Origin: Polynucleobacter paludilacus
Lineage (GTDB): Bacteria; Pseudomonadota; Gammaproteobacteria; Burkholderiales; Burkholderiaceae
DNA: 64,000 nucleotides
Reading direction: 5' to 3'
Assembly (NCBI RefSeq): GCF_018687595.1
Contig: NZ_CP061298.1
Coordinates: 1,054,001 to 1,118,000 of the forward strand
In this document: in pieces, positions 43,961-53,052 of the stretch
Position numbering within the stretch: position 1 is the first letter of the stretch
Layout: each line of letters opens with the position of its first letter
Program-made: the position numbers and the translations under genes
The notes under the pieces: model-generated
Databases searched by the model: none
The model's input: the letters and a program-made list of their open reading frames with translations, nothing else
What the model was told of the DNA's origin: nothing

Positions 43961-45484
43961 ATGACCAAGATCAAACAAAACGACCTCATTCAAAGCATCG
44001 CCGATGCCTTCCAATTCATTTCTTACTACCACCCTAAAGACTTTATTCAAGCCATGGGTCGCGCTTATGGGCTGGAGCAAGGTGCTGCTGCTAAAGATGC
44101 TATTGCTCAGATTTTGACCAATAGTCGCATGTGCGCCGAAGGTCATCGCCCGATGTGCCAGGACACTGGCATCGCTGTGGTCTTTCTTAAAATTGGCATG
44201 AACGTGCAATGGGAAGACGCCAAGATGAGTGTGAGTGATATGGTCAATGAGGGGGTCCGCCGCGCTTACCTTAATCCCGACAATATGTTGCGCGCTTCTG
44301 TGCTAGAGGATCCTGCGGGTAAACGTCGCAATACAGGCGACAACACCCCAGCAGTCATCCACTATGAGATCGTGCCTGGCGACGGTGTTGAAGTCATTTG
44401 TGCCGCCAAAGGGGGCGGCTCTGAGAACAAAGCCAAGATGGTAATGCTCAACCCTTCCGACTCGATTGTCGACTGGGTTTTGAAAACCGTTCCCACCATG
44501 GGTGCCGGTTGGTGCCCTCCTGGAATCCTAGGAATTGGTATCGGCGGCACACCTGAGAAGGCGATGCTGCTCGCCAAAGAATCCTTAATGGGTCCTGTTG
44601 ATATTCAAGAGCTGATCGCTAGCGGTCCAAAAAACCGCGCTGATGAATTGCGTCTGGAGCTGTACGAGAAGGTCAACAAATTGGGTATTGGTGCGCAAGG
44701 TTTAGGCGGTCTCGCAACAGTGCTTGATGTGAAGATCTTGGATTACCCAACCCATGCTGCCTCATTACCTGTAGCAATGATTCCAAACTGCGCGGCAACA
44801 CGGCACATTCATTTCCACTTGCATGGTGATGGGCCTGCAGTATTTGAGAAACCATCACTTTCAGACTGGCCGGATGTGACTTGGACTCCCGATGTTCAAA
44901 AATCTAAACGCATCAATCTCGACACACTCACTCCTGAAGAAGTTGCGGCTTGGAAGCCCGGTGACACTCTATTGCTGAACGGCAAAATCTTGACAGGCCG
45001 CGATGCTGCCCATAAACGTATTCAGGACATGCTCGCTAAGGGTGAAGAGTTACCGGTGAGCTTTAAGAATCGTGTGATCTACTATGTCGGTCCTGTGGAT
45101 CCCGTGCGCGATGAAGTCGTTGGCCCAGCAGGTCCCACCACCTCCACCCGCATGGATAAATTTACGGAAATGATGCTGGCCAAAACGGGCTTGATTGCCA
45201 TGATCGGCAAAGCTGAGCGTGGCCCAGTTGCGATTGAAGCGATTAAGAAACATCAGTCCGCGTATCTGATGGCAGTTGGTGGCGCAGCTTATCTCGTCTC
45301 TAAAGCAATTCAGAAGTCACGCGTGCTTGCCTTTGCGGATTTAGGCATGGAGGCGATTTATGAGTTCGATGTCAAAGATATGCCAGTCACTGTTGCAGTG
45401 GATTCTCAGGGCGTATCAATGCACATTGAAGGGCCTAAAGCGTGGTCAGCAAAGATCGGTAATATTCCGGTCACGATTGCTTAA
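43961..45484 (+). CDS. fumA: Fumarate hydratase class I
   Basis: [4Fe-4S] fumarase, 507 residues. N-terminal alpha-like domain with RPMCQDTGIAVVF and GGGSENKAKMVML; C-terminal beta-like domain with GDTLLLNGKILTGRDAAHKRI, GPTTSTRMDKFTEMML and GKAERGP. Cluster Cys residues are in CQDTG, MIPNCAATRH and one further site. Both domains are fused, as in E. coli FumA. Interconverts fumarate and malate. Confidence 0.95.
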   Translation: MTKIKQNDLIQSIADAFQFISYYHPKDFIQAMGRAYGLEQGAAAKDAIAQILTNSRMCAEGHRPMCQDTGIAVVFLKIGMNVQWEDAKMSVSDMVNEGVRRAYLNPDNMLRASVLEDPAGKRRNTGDNTPAVIHYEIVPGDGVEVICAAKGGGSENKAKMVMLNPSDSIVDWVLKTVPTMGAGWCPPGILGIGIGGTPEKAMLLAKESLMGPVDIQELIASGPKNRADELRLELYEKVNKLGIGAQGLGGLATVLDVKILDYPTHAASLPVAMIPNCAATRHIHFHLHGDGPAVFEKPSLSDWPDVTWTPDVQKSKRINLDTLTPEEVAAWKPGDTLLLNGKILTGRDAAHKRIQDMLAKGEELPVSFKNRVIYYVGPVDPVRDEVVGPAGPTTSTRMDKFTEMMLAKTGLIAMIGKAERGPVAIEAIKKHQSAYLMAVGGAAYLVSKAIQKSRVLAFADLGMEAIYEFDVKDMPVTVAVDSQGVSMHIEGPKAWSAKIGNIPVTIA

Positions 45485-45510
45485 GCCTGTAACTTCTTTG
45501 GATCAATCCT

Positions 45511-46335
45511 TTGGCACTCATCGGCGTATTTGATTCTGGTGTAGGGGGCTTATCCATTTTGGAAGAAGCCCTTCATCAATTACCCGAGCATGACTACATC
45601 TACCTAGCGGACTCTGCTAACGCGCCTTATGGTGAAAAATCCAGCGAGTGGATTAGCGCAAGAAGCTTGACTCTATGTCATCATTTAGCAAAGCAAGGTT
45701 GCGATGCCATAGTAGTAGCTTGCAATACCGCTACTGCTGAAGCAATTGCCCAGATTCGAGCCGAGCTCAGGGAGATTCCCATCATTGGAGTTGAGCCTGG
45801 TATCAAGCCTGCTGCGATGCAAAGCCAAAATAGTGTCGTTGGAGTCTTAGCAACTGAGGCCACCCTCAATAGCGATAAATTCAATGCCTTACTTGCCACC
45901 TTACCTGCTCACTGTCGAATCATCAAACAAGCCGGTGCTGGATTGGTACCCTTGATTGAAGCAGGTGCCGCAAATGATTCTGAAACTCTAGAACTGTTAG
46001 CCACCCACTTGCTACCGATCCAGGAAGCAGGAGCGGATACCCTCGTCTTGGGATGTACTCATTACCCTTTTTTAAGACAGTCAATCCGCAAGCTCTTGGG
46101 TGACTCCATGACAATCATTGATACCAGTGAAGCGGTGGTCCGTCAGCTCAAAAGACAGTTAGAGACAAGATATCCCGGGAAGGAAGATGAAAGCCCTAGA
46201 CCTGCTCTGGGAGCAGTCTGTTTTGTTAGTAGTAAAGATGAAGTCAAGCTACTGCAAATGGCTCAAGAGCTGATCAATGCTGACCTACTGGGTCATGCGC
46301 TGAGTGCCTTTCGCTTAACAGTGCTGGAATCCTAA
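45511..46335 (+). CDS. murI: Glutamate racemase
   Basis: Makes D-glutamate for peptidoglycan. 274 residues from a TTG at 45511 (ALIGVFDSGVGGLSIL); no ATG fits the family start and the ribosome site is weak. Catalytic Cys pair in VACNTATAEA and LGCTHYPFL, plus DSANAPYG. The stop overlaps the TonB ATG by one base. Confidence 0.93.
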   Translation: MALIGVFDSGVGGLSILEEALHQLPEHDYIYLADSANAPYGEKSSEWISARSLTLCHHLAKQGCDAIVVACNTATAEAIAQIRAELREIPIIGVEPGIKPAAMQSQNSVVGVLATEATLNSDKFNALLATLPAHCRIIKQAGAGLVPLIEAGAANDSETLELLATHLLPIQEAGADTLVLGCTHYPFLRQSIRKLLGDSMTIIDTSEAVVRQLKRQLETRYPGKEDESPRPALGAVCFVSSKDEVKLLQMAQELINADLLGHALSAFRLTVLES

Positions 46336-47054
46336 TGGCATCTTTACTCAATCGACTCGATGCCTATCTGCCGTTTAATAAAACGGAGCGCACTATTATT
46401 GTGATCGTGCTCTTGTTGCACTGCCTACCCTTCCTCAGTTTGCTTCATTTTCATTTTGCTGCAGATACCCCAAATGAAGAGCGGGTTGCGATTAGCTTGA
46501 CCTCGCCTGAAGCTGCACCACCTGCTGCCTCAAAAGCGGCGACCCCACCACCTAAACCAGTCACCCCACCAACGCCACCAACCCCCAAGCCACAGCCCAA
46601 AGAAAAAACGACTCAGGACAAATCCAGCAAAGCACCCAAGCCCCCAGAGACTCAGCAACAAAGCTCACCACCTACACCTCAAAGCAGTCAGCAGGCTCCT
46701 AGCAATAGCCCACCCAATGCGGCTGTTGCTCCCGCCTCTTCGGCAGGTGCGGGCGGGACTCCCATTCAAACTGACATTGGTAAACTTGAAGTCATCTATG
46801 AGCCTGATGCTGACGCTTACTATCCATCCTTCTCGAAGCGCTCTGGAGAACAAGGTGCAGTGGTTGTGAGACTGATCATTGATCAAGCTGGTAATGTAGA
46901 GAATGTGGCTTTGTTGAGGTCTAGTAATTTTCCACGCTTAGATCGTGCAGCAATGGAAATTGGTCAGCGCTATCGCTTCAAACCGTATTTAGTCAATGGT
47001 GTACCGAACAAAATTTCTACCAACCTTTTAATTAAATTTAATCTCAAGAATTAA
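46335..47054 (+). CDS. tonB: TonB family energy transducer
   Basis: 239 residues. One membrane anchor near 18-40 (TIIVIVLLLHCLPFLSLLHF), a long Pro/Lys/Ala-rich periplasmic spacer at about 60-135, and a C-terminal TonB domain at about 150-239 (YEPDADAYYPSFSKRSGEQGAVVVRLIIDQAGNVENVALLRSSNFPRLD). Transmits proton-motive force to outer-membrane receptors. Start overlaps the murI stop; exbB follows after 4 bp. No TonB-dependent receptor gene is in the window. Confidence 0.9.
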   Translation: MASLLNRLDAYLPFNKTERTIIVIVLLLHCLPFLSLLHFHFAADTPNEERVAISLTSPEAAPPAASKAATPPPKPVTPPTPPTPKPQPKEKTTQDKSSKAPKPPETQQQSSPPTPQSSQQAPSNSPPNAAVAPASSAGAGGTPIQTDIGKLEVIYEPDADAYYPSFSKRSGEQGAVVVRLIIDQAGNVENVALLRSSNFPRLDRAAMEIGQRYRFKPYLVNGVPNKISTNLLIKFNLKN

Positions 47055-47058
47055 TCTT

Positions 47059-47751
47059 ATGCATACTCCATTCGGCATCGCAAATCTTTGGATCACAGGT
47101 GACTTCGCTACTCGCTTTGTTGGCATCATTCTGTTGACGTGCTCAATCATTACTTGGGTCATCCTCTTCAATCACCTCTGGGATCTTCGTAAATTGCGCA
47201 AGCTCATGCCCGAGGTAGAGCGCTTTTGGCGTGCCACTTCTTATGAAGATGGTTTACATAGCTTTAGCAATGACAGCTTTAATCCGTATTACAAGATTGC
47301 TAAAGAAGCTTCATCAGCATCAAACCATCATCAAAGCCAATCTACCAATCATCGCGAGTTACTTCAAACTCTGAACTACTCTGAGTGGATGGCTCGGAGT
47401 ATTAAAAATAGCATTGATGGTGTGGCAGCACAATTTCAGAAAGGTTTAACTTTTCTGGGGTCAACCGGCTCCATCGCTCCTTTTGTGGGCTTGTTTGGAA
47501 CTGTTTGGGGCATCTACCACGCCCTGATTTCGATCAGCAGCTCTGGTAGCGCACAGATCGATCAAGTTGCAGGACCGATTGGTGAAGCGCTCATCATGAC
47601 TGCCCTCGGCTTATCTGTAGCAATTCCAGCCGTTCTTAGCTTTAACGCAATCAATCGCGCCAATAAATTACTGATTGCCGATCTCAATCGTTTTGGCAAT
47701 GATCTGCTGGCGTATTTTGTGACCGGCGCACGCGTGAAGTCTGGAGAATAA
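47059..47751 (+). CDS. exbB: ExbB/TolQ/MotA family proton channel
   Basis: 230 residues with three membrane segments (about 15-38, then two at 135-190). The conserved GLFGTVWGIYHALISIS and EALIMTALGLSVAIPAVLSFNA match ExbB. With ExbD it forms the motor for the TonB protein just upstream. Two bases separate it from exbD. Confidence 0.92.
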   Translation: MHTPFGIANLWITGDFATRFVGIILLTCSIITWVILFNHLWDLRKLRKLMPEVERFWRATSYEDGLHSFSNDSFNPYYKIAKEASSASNHHQSQSTNHRELLQTLNYSEWMARSIKNSIDGVAAQFQKGLTFLGSTGSIAPFVGLFGTVWGIYHALISISSSGSAQIDQVAGPIGEALIMTALGLSVAIPAVLSFNAINRANKLLIADLNRFGNDLLAYFVTGARVKSGE

Positions 47752-47753
47752 GC

Positions 47754-48167
47754 ATGTCGTTTAATATTCAAAACGATCAAAACGAAGACAGCATCATGTC
47801 GGAGATCAATATGACGCCGATGGTGGACGTCATGTTGGTGCTCTTGATCATTTTCATTATTACCCTCCCCGTCATTCAGCAAGCTGTAAAAGTAGAGTTA
47901 CCTAAAGCCAGTAGTGCGCGCAATGAAGTCAAGCCGGAGTCAGTGCAAGTGTCTATTGATGCAAAGGGTCAAATCTATTGGAATAGCACTCCAGTAAGCC
48001 TCAAAACCTACAATGAGAATGCAGATAAAGCATCACAAGAAAATCCGCAACCGGAAATCAATCTGCGCGCAGATAAATCGGTGCAATATGATTATGTAGC
48101 TAAGGTCTTAGCCGCTTCTAAGCGAGCCGGCTTAACGAAGTTGGGCTTTATTACTGAACCGGATTAA
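47754..48167 (+). CDS. exbD: ExbD/TolR family biopolymer transport protein
   Basis: 137 residues, one membrane segment with the functional Asp (INMTPMVDVMLVLLIIFIITLPV, about residues 19-41) and a periplasmic domain (KGQIYWNSTPVSL). Completes the murI-tonB-exbB-exbD block. The last 17 bases overlap, tail to tail, the gene on the opposite strand. Confidence 0.92.
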   Translation: MSFNIQNDQNEDSIMSEINMTPMVDVMLVLLIIFIITLPVIQQAVKVELPKASSARNEVKPESVQVSIDAKGQIYWNSTPVSLKTYNENADKASQENPQPEINLRADKSVQYDYVAKVLAASKRAGLTKLGFITEPD

Positions 48168-48639
48168 GCACTGCTTGACACTTTTCGGTGTAGACCTTAG
48201 TGCCCTCGCCCAAGGTTTTTGACAAGATACCACCCGCAACCGTTTCCACTTTTTTGAGTTGTCCAGTATCTCGCTGGATGCTTGTGACAGCGACTACTGT
48301 TCCGGACGCATACTTCACACCATCTAATATTTCTGGCTCAAAGAAAGTGTCCGTCATAAATGACACAGCACTTTTTGTGATTTGAACGTTCTTGATCTCC
48401 TGATAGCCTTGCGCATCACGTTGATCCAAATCCCGACCATCCAAGAAGACCTTCGCTTTATCTTTGGGGTTTTTAGGATTCGGTGAAACGATCTTGAGGT
48501 CGTATTCCTCAGAGTAAGCCCCATCAGATCGAACGCATGTGAATGCAATGGTTTCAGCGTTGGCAATTCCAAAGCCCATCATCAGGCCAATCAAGCTCAA
48601 CTGCATTGCGAGGTTAGGAGTGCGCTTTTGTAAACTCAT
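48151..48639 (-). CDS. Hypothetical exported protein
   Basis: 162 residues from the ATG at 48639; an ATG at 48606 (MQLSLIGLMMGFG) is an alternative that would start directly at the signal peptide. A frame reaching 48792 reads through tRNA-Leu and is not real. Signal peptide ends near IANA. The mature part contains FTCVRSDGAYSEEYDLKI, two Cys and a GTVVAVTSIQRDTGQL stretch; no family recognised. The start is 9 bp after the tRNA-Leu 3' end, so the two may share a transcript. Confidence 0.6.
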   Translation of the reverse strand: MSLQKRTPNLAMQLSLIGLMMGFGIANAETIAFTCVRSDGAYSEEYDLKIVSPNPKNPKDKAKVFLDGRDLDQRDAQGYQEIKNVQITKSAVSFMTDTFFEPEILDGVKYASGTVVAVTSIQRDTGQLKKVETVAGGILSKTLGEGTKVYTEKCQAVLNPVQ

Positions 48640-48648
48640 ATCGAATGG

Positions 48649-48737
48649 TGGTGCCCGAGGCCGGAATCGAACCGGCACGACTTTTTTGAGTCGGCAGATT
48701 TTAAATCTGCTGTGTCTACCGATTTCACCACTCGGGC
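48649..48737 (-). tRNA. tRNA-Leu (anticodon TAA)
   Basis: 89 nt with long variable arm and encoded CCA. Acceptor arms GCCCGAG/CTCGGGC pair; anticodon stem GCAGA/TCTGC with loop TTTAAAA gives UAA. No terminator separates it from the gene that starts 9 bp downstream. Confidence 0.97.
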
Positions 48738-48875
48738 TCGCACTAGCAGAAACTGCAGCGCTAAATAAATCAAGACCTTCGAATTTTAGCATGCAGAAGG
48801 GGTTTTCTCCTGTAGAGCCCCGTCTAGAGGGCTTTCTACAAGGGAGCAGAGTTTCAAAACCACTAAACTACCGAC

Positions 48876-51335
48876 ATGAAGCGTTTTTTAGAATTCAAGG
48901 AAATTGCCCCCATCATCAGAATCATGCTCTTGGCGGTGGGAGTCCTGCTAGCAATCGCTGCTTTTGCGATTGTCTTTTATCTGGTCTCAGCTCAGTCTAA
49001 CGTTTCTGGCAAACGGACCCTCAGGGGTTTAGGCGACGATGTTGTCATTAGCTTTGATCAGGCCGACATTCCTCATATCAAAGCGAATAACTCAGCAGAT
49101 GCTCTATTTGCACTTGGCTATTTACATGCCACTGAGCGCTCTTGGCAAATGGAAATGAATCGCCGCATTGCGAGTGGTCGCCTCTCTGAAATACTAGGAA
49201 GCGAAACCGTTCCGATCGATCGATTTTTAAGAACCCTGGGCATTAAACATGCTGCCGAAAGACAGTTCGATCGATACCCTGTTGCGGCTAAACGTCTCTT
49301 GCAAGCCTATGCTGATGGTGTCAATACCGGAAATGCGCAATTAGGCTGGGCTTTACCCATTGAATACTTTCTCACTGGATCTAAACCAGGTTACTGGACT
49401 CCGAGCGATAGTCTGGCCTGGATGCTCATGATGAGCTTAGATCTTGGAGGCAATTGGCAGCGTGAAGTACAACGCTTCGAGCTCTCACAATATCTCAGCA
49501 CCAAAGAGATCTGGGATGTCATGCCGCCCTATGATTCTGGTGAGCAAGTCACTCAGATGGACTTTGCTAAGTTATATCAAGACATGGGCATCTATAAGCA
49601 AGCGAAACAGGATCAGCAAAGCAAAGTCCCCATGAGTCCTGCCATGAAGATGGCAATGGAATATTTTCCAGGGGGTCAAGAAGGCATCGGTTCAAATAAC
49701 TGGGCGATTGCCGGCAAACATACCGATACCGGAAAACCTTTATTAGCAAATGACCCACACCTGGGCTTATCAGCGCCATCCGTTTGGTACTTTGCTCATC
49801 TCGATGCGCCTGGACTGAATGTCATGGGCGGCACACTACCAGGCATTCCTGCAGTAATCCTGGGTAGAACTGACAAACTGGCGTGGAGTTTTACCAATAC
49901 CAATCCCGATGTACAAGATCTCTATATCGAGCAGATTGATACGAAAAATCCAGTGATGTATCACGGCCCAGATAAGCAGCTCCCCTTTAAGGTCCGTCAA
50001 GAGATTATTGATGTCAAAGATTCTGAGCCCGTGCGCTTCTTAGTCAAAGAGACTCGTCACGGTCCAGTCATTTCGGATAGCTTCTCCAAACTCAAGAACA
50101 TTATTAATACCGACAAGTTTGCAATAGCCTTACGCTGGACTGCGCTTGATGAAGAAAATCAATCGGTTGCCGGCCTGCTGGAATTGAATCGTGCCAGCAG
50201 TATGGATGAGTTCAAAAAAGCCTTGCGCCAAAATTACGCTCCGATGCAAAACGTCGTCTTAGCAGACCTTGAGGGCAATATCGCTTACCAGGCTGCTGGC
50301 ATGGCACCCAAGAGAATTCTGAATCAAGGTCTATATGGTGTTGCTCCAGCGCCTGGCTGGGAAAAGCAATATGACTGGACTGGCTATGTTCCATTTGATC
50401 AATTGCCTGCCAGCACCAATCCCGAGCAGGGTTGGATTGCTACAGCCAACCAAGAGATTATTGCAAGTAACAACCCCAATCCACTGACAGCAGACTGGGA
50501 TTTTCCAGCACGCTATGACCGGATTGTTCAGCTGATTAAGGCCAAAGACATTCACAATATGGACAGCATGAAAGCTATGCAGAGCGACACACTTTCCTTG
50601 GGCAATACGCCAATGCTGGGGCTCTTTAAATCGATTCAATCAAATCATCCACTCGCTGCAAAAGCACAGGCTCTCAGCAAGGATTTTGATGGTGATATGA
50701 AAAAGGACAGCGTTGGAGCACTCGTCTTCAGTGCCTGGGCAGATCAACTCACACGTCAACTCTTTGGGCGCTTAGGTACTTTGTTTGATGAATACTACGG
50801 TCCACGCAGCTTTAGACAATCCCTACTAGTGCAACTAAGAAATCCCGATAGCCCATGGTGTGATAACTCAAAAACAGCCAATGTCGAAACTTGCGCCGAC
50901 GCTGCCAATATTGCTTTTAATAAGGCCTTAGATCAACTGAGCAACCAATTTGGTAATGATCCCCAAAATTGGACCTATGGCAAGGCGCATATTGCAATCT
51001 CAGAGCATCGCCCTTTTAGTCAAGTACCATTTCTAGCGAAATTCTTTGATCTTGAGGTCCCAGTTCCCGGTGATAACTACACCATTAATGTAGGTCGCCT
51101 TGAGCTGATGAAAGCGGTCAACCCCTATGAGACTAAGCAGGCACCTAGCCTAAGGGCCATTTATGATTTATCGGACCTCGAAAAATCTCTGTTCATTTAC
51201 CAGACCGGCCAATCAGGCTGGGTCCAAAGCCAGCGATACCGGAATATGCAAGCGCTCTGGGCCAATGGGCAGTACCTACCCTTGCAGATGAAACCAGAGA
51301 AGATCGATCGTCAGCTTGAACTAAATCACCGCTAA
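48876..51335 (+). CDS. Penicillin acylase family (Ntn-hydrolase) protein
   Basis: 819 residues with an N-terminal membrane anchor at about 15-38. Alpha-like part carries DIPHIKANNSADALFALGYLHATERSWQMEMNRR. The nucleophile is Ser273, after the self-cleavage glycine (GIGSNNWAIAGK), followed by ANDPHLGLSAPSVWYF and LPGIPAVILGRTDKLAW of the beta-like part. Relatives hydrolyse beta-lactam side chains, acyl-homoserine lactones or other amides; the substrate cannot be told here. A quorum-quenching or periplasmic amidase role is possible. Confidence 0.9.
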   Translation: MKRFLEFKEIAPIIRIMLLAVGVLLAIAAFAIVFYLVSAQSNVSGKRTLRGLGDDVVISFDQADIPHIKANNSADALFALGYLHATERSWQMEMNRRIASGRLSEILGSETVPIDRFLRTLGIKHAAERQFDRYPVAAKRLLQAYADGVNTGNAQLGWALPIEYFLTGSKPGYWTPSDSLAWMLMMSLDLGGNWQREVQRFELSQYLSTKEIWDVMPPYDSGEQVTQMDFAKLYQDMGIYKQAKQDQQSKVPMSPAMKMAMEYFPGGQEGIGSNNWAIAGKHTDTGKPLLANDPHLGLSAPSVWYFAHLDAPGLNVMGGTLPGIPAVILGRTDKLAWSFTNTNPDVQDLYIEQIDTKNPVMYHGPDKQLPFKVRQEIIDVKDSEPVRFLVKETRHGPVISDSFSKLKNIINTDKFAIALRWTALDEENQSVAGLLELNRASSMDEFKKALRQNYAPMQNVVLADLEGNIAYQAAGMAPKRILNQGLYGVAPAPGWEKQYDWTGYVPFDQLPASTNPEQGWIATANQEIIASNNPNPLTADWDFPARYDRIVQLIKAKDIHNMDSMKAMQSDTLSLGNTPMLGLFKSIQSNHPLAAKAQALSKDFDGDMKKDSVGALVFSAWADQLTRQLFGRLGTLFDEYYGPRSFRQSLLVQLRNPDSPWCDNSKTANVETCADAANIAFNKALDQLSNQFGNDPQNWTYGKAHIAISEHRPFSQVPFLAKFFDLEVPVPGDNYTINVGRLELMKAVNPYETKQAPSLRAIYDLSDLEKSLFIYQTGQSGWVQSQRYRNMQALWANGQYLPLQMKPEKIDRQLELNHR

Positions 51336-51401
51336 AAATTGGCAGTACGTCATTTAGGCTGTTTAGAATAGCCATGTCACTCTTGAATAATAGAAATTAC
51401 C

Positions 51402-51806
51402 ATGAAAAAACTGTCCCTCACCACCATCGTCGCTCTCTCAATGATCCCAATGATGAATGCTTTTGCAGCATGGCAAGAGCTGGGTTACAACGAACTCATG
51501 AGCGTTTCAGTAGACGTTGAGACACTCCAACAAAATGGTGATAAAGCCCAAATCATGTCAATGTTGAATTTCAAGAAACCTGGTGAAAATCAACAGACTA
51601 AAGCGCCTGTGAATTCCATCATTGGCTTAAATGAATTCAATTGCTCCAACGCAACTTATCGACCAATTGAGTTCAAAGAATTCAGTGGTAAGAATGGTGG
51701 CGGCAAACTGGTCTCTACCAACCCTACTCCTGACAGTCCTTACGAGGCTGTTCCTCAAAACTCCTGGCAAGCTGGAGTGTTTAACGTTGCCTGCCGCAGC
51801 AAGTAA
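51402..51806 (+). CDS. Surface-adhesin E-like exported protein
   Basis: 134 residues. Signal peptide cut after MNAFA. The mature part (VSVDVETLQQNGDKAQIMSMLNFKKPG, EFNCSNATYRPIEFKEFSG, FNVACRSK) matches the small surface-adhesin protein E fold with two Cys that probably form a disulfide. Function in this organism unknown; not necessarily an adhesin. Confidence 0.7.
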   Translation: MKKLSLTTIVALSMIPMMNAFAAWQELGYNELMSVSVDVETLQQNGDKAQIMSMLNFKKPGENQQTKAPVNSIIGLNEFNCSNATYRPIEFKEFSGKNGGGKLVSTNPTPDSPYEAVPQNSWQAGVFNVACRSK

Positions 51807-52158
51807 TAGCCGCTTCATTCAAGTCCTGGTCAACAGACTATGGGCTCCTTTGCTGTGTATCTTGCTACTCAATGGCTGCGCTGCGCCACTTGCAGCGATT
51901 GGTAGCTCTGCGGGAAGCACCGTCACTGCGACAGCGGCAGCTTACCCAGTAACAACCGCCAGTGCGGCAACCTCAGTGGCTACTGGCAAGTCGCCACTAG
52001 AGCATGCTGCCTCTGCAGCAACTAAAAAGGAGTGTAATTTTTTCAATGTGGTGGACTCAAAGCCCATTTGCATTGATAAAGAATTTCCACCAATTACTGA
52101 CAAAAGCGAGCCTTACTTGGGGCCAGCAGACACTACCTCCAGCGCAAATTCTCAATAA
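51787..52158 (+). CDS. Hypothetical lipoprotein
   Basis: 123 residues if started at TTG 51787, which has GGAG nine bases upstream; the start is uncertain. A lipobox (LLLNGCAAPL) follows a hydrophobic stretch, so this is probably a lipoprotein. The mature part is rich in Ala, Thr and Ser and ends with a small Cys-containing segment (KKECNFFNVVDSKPICIDKEF). Overlaps the preceding gene by about 20 bases, which suggests coupling. No family recognised. Confidence 0.55.
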   Translation: MPAAASNSRFIQVLVNRLWAPLLCILLLNGCAAPLAAIGSSAGSTVTATAAAYPVTTASAATSVATGKSPLEHAASAATKKECNFFNVVDSKPICIDKEFPPITDKSEPYLGPADTTSSANSQ

Positions 52159-52197
52159 GCCCCGCCCAAATTACTTACCTAGGTCTAAAATCATCTT

Positions 52198-53052
52198 ATG
52201 ACATCTGAAAACTACTACCTCACCCTCACCTGCCCCAATAAACCCGGCATCGTTGCCGCTGTTTCTACCTATATCTTTCAAGCTGGTGGTGATATTGAAG
52301 AAGCGCAGCAATTTGATGACAAGGCCTCCAAGCGTTTCTTCATGCGCGTGAGTTTTAGTTGCCCCGTAGATGCGGCTACTTTGAGATCTGGTTTTGTTGA
52401 GATTGCCAAGCGCTTCGAGCTGACCTGGAACTTGCGTGCCGTTAAAGATCTCAAGCGCGTCTTAATCATGGCCTCCAAACTAGATCACTGCCTAGTTGAT
52501 CTGCTTTATCGCTGGCGCATTGGTGAACTACCCATGATTATTTGTGGCATTGTTTCTAATCATCCGCGCGAGGTGTATTCCAGTATTGATTTCTTTGATA
52601 TTCCCTTTTATCACCTGCCCGTCACTCCAGAAAACAAGCCTGAGCAAGAGAGCAAACTACTCGACATCATTGCCAAAGAAAAAGTCGATATGGTGATTCT
52701 GGCGCGCTACATGCAAATTCTGTCCGATCATCTTTCTAAAGAATTAACAGGTCGCTGCATTAACGTGCATCACTCATTCTTACCTAGCTTCAAAGGCGCT
52801 AAGCCCTATCACCAAGCCCATGCGCGGGGCATTAAGCTGATTGGTGCTACTGCACACTTTGTGACTAGCGATTTAGATGAAGGCCCCATCATTGAGCAAG
52901 ACGTCACTCGAGTCACTCATGGCGATACTCCAGATGATTTAGTACGTAAGGGTCGCGATCTGGAGCGCACAGTGCTCTCCCGCGCACTCCGTTATTACTT
53001 GCATGACCGTGTCTTGAATAACGGAGCGACTTCAGTCGTCTTTTCAGACTAA
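52198..53052 (+). CDS. purU: Formyltetrahydrofolate deformylase
   Basis: Releases formate from 10-formyl-THF. 284 residues. N-terminal ACT domain (LTLTCPNKPGIVAAVSTYIFQAGGDIEE) and C-terminal formyltransferase-like domain (INVHHSFLPSFKGAKPYHQAHARGIKLIGATAHFVTSDLDEGPII). The His and Asp catalytic residues are kept. Its product formate is the substrate of the formate dehydrogenase at 27-32 kb. Tail-to-tail with soxA by 4 bp. Confidence 0.95.
   Translation: MTSENYYLTLTCPNKPGIVAAVSTYIFQAGGDIEEAQQFDDKASKRFFMRVSFSCPVDAATLRSGFVEIAKRFELTWNLRAVKDLKRVLIMASKLDHCLVDLLYRWRIGELPMIICGIVSNHPREVYSSIDFFDIPFYHLPVTPENKPEQESKLLDIIAKEKVDMVILARYMQILSDHLSKELTGRCINVHHSFLPSFKGAKPYHQAHARGIKLIGATAHFVTSDLDEGPIIEQDVTRVTHGDTPDDLVRKGRDLERTVLSRALRYYLHDRVLNNGATSVVFSD

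Noticed and set aside
48640..48792. N-terminal extension of the exported protein at 48151-48639
   Set aside because: It is the complement of tRNA-Leu, and the signal peptide lies after 48639.
51631..51786. Upstream extension of the lipoprotein at 51787
   Set aside because: It overlaps the adhesin-E-like gene in another frame and would bury the lipidation signal far inside.
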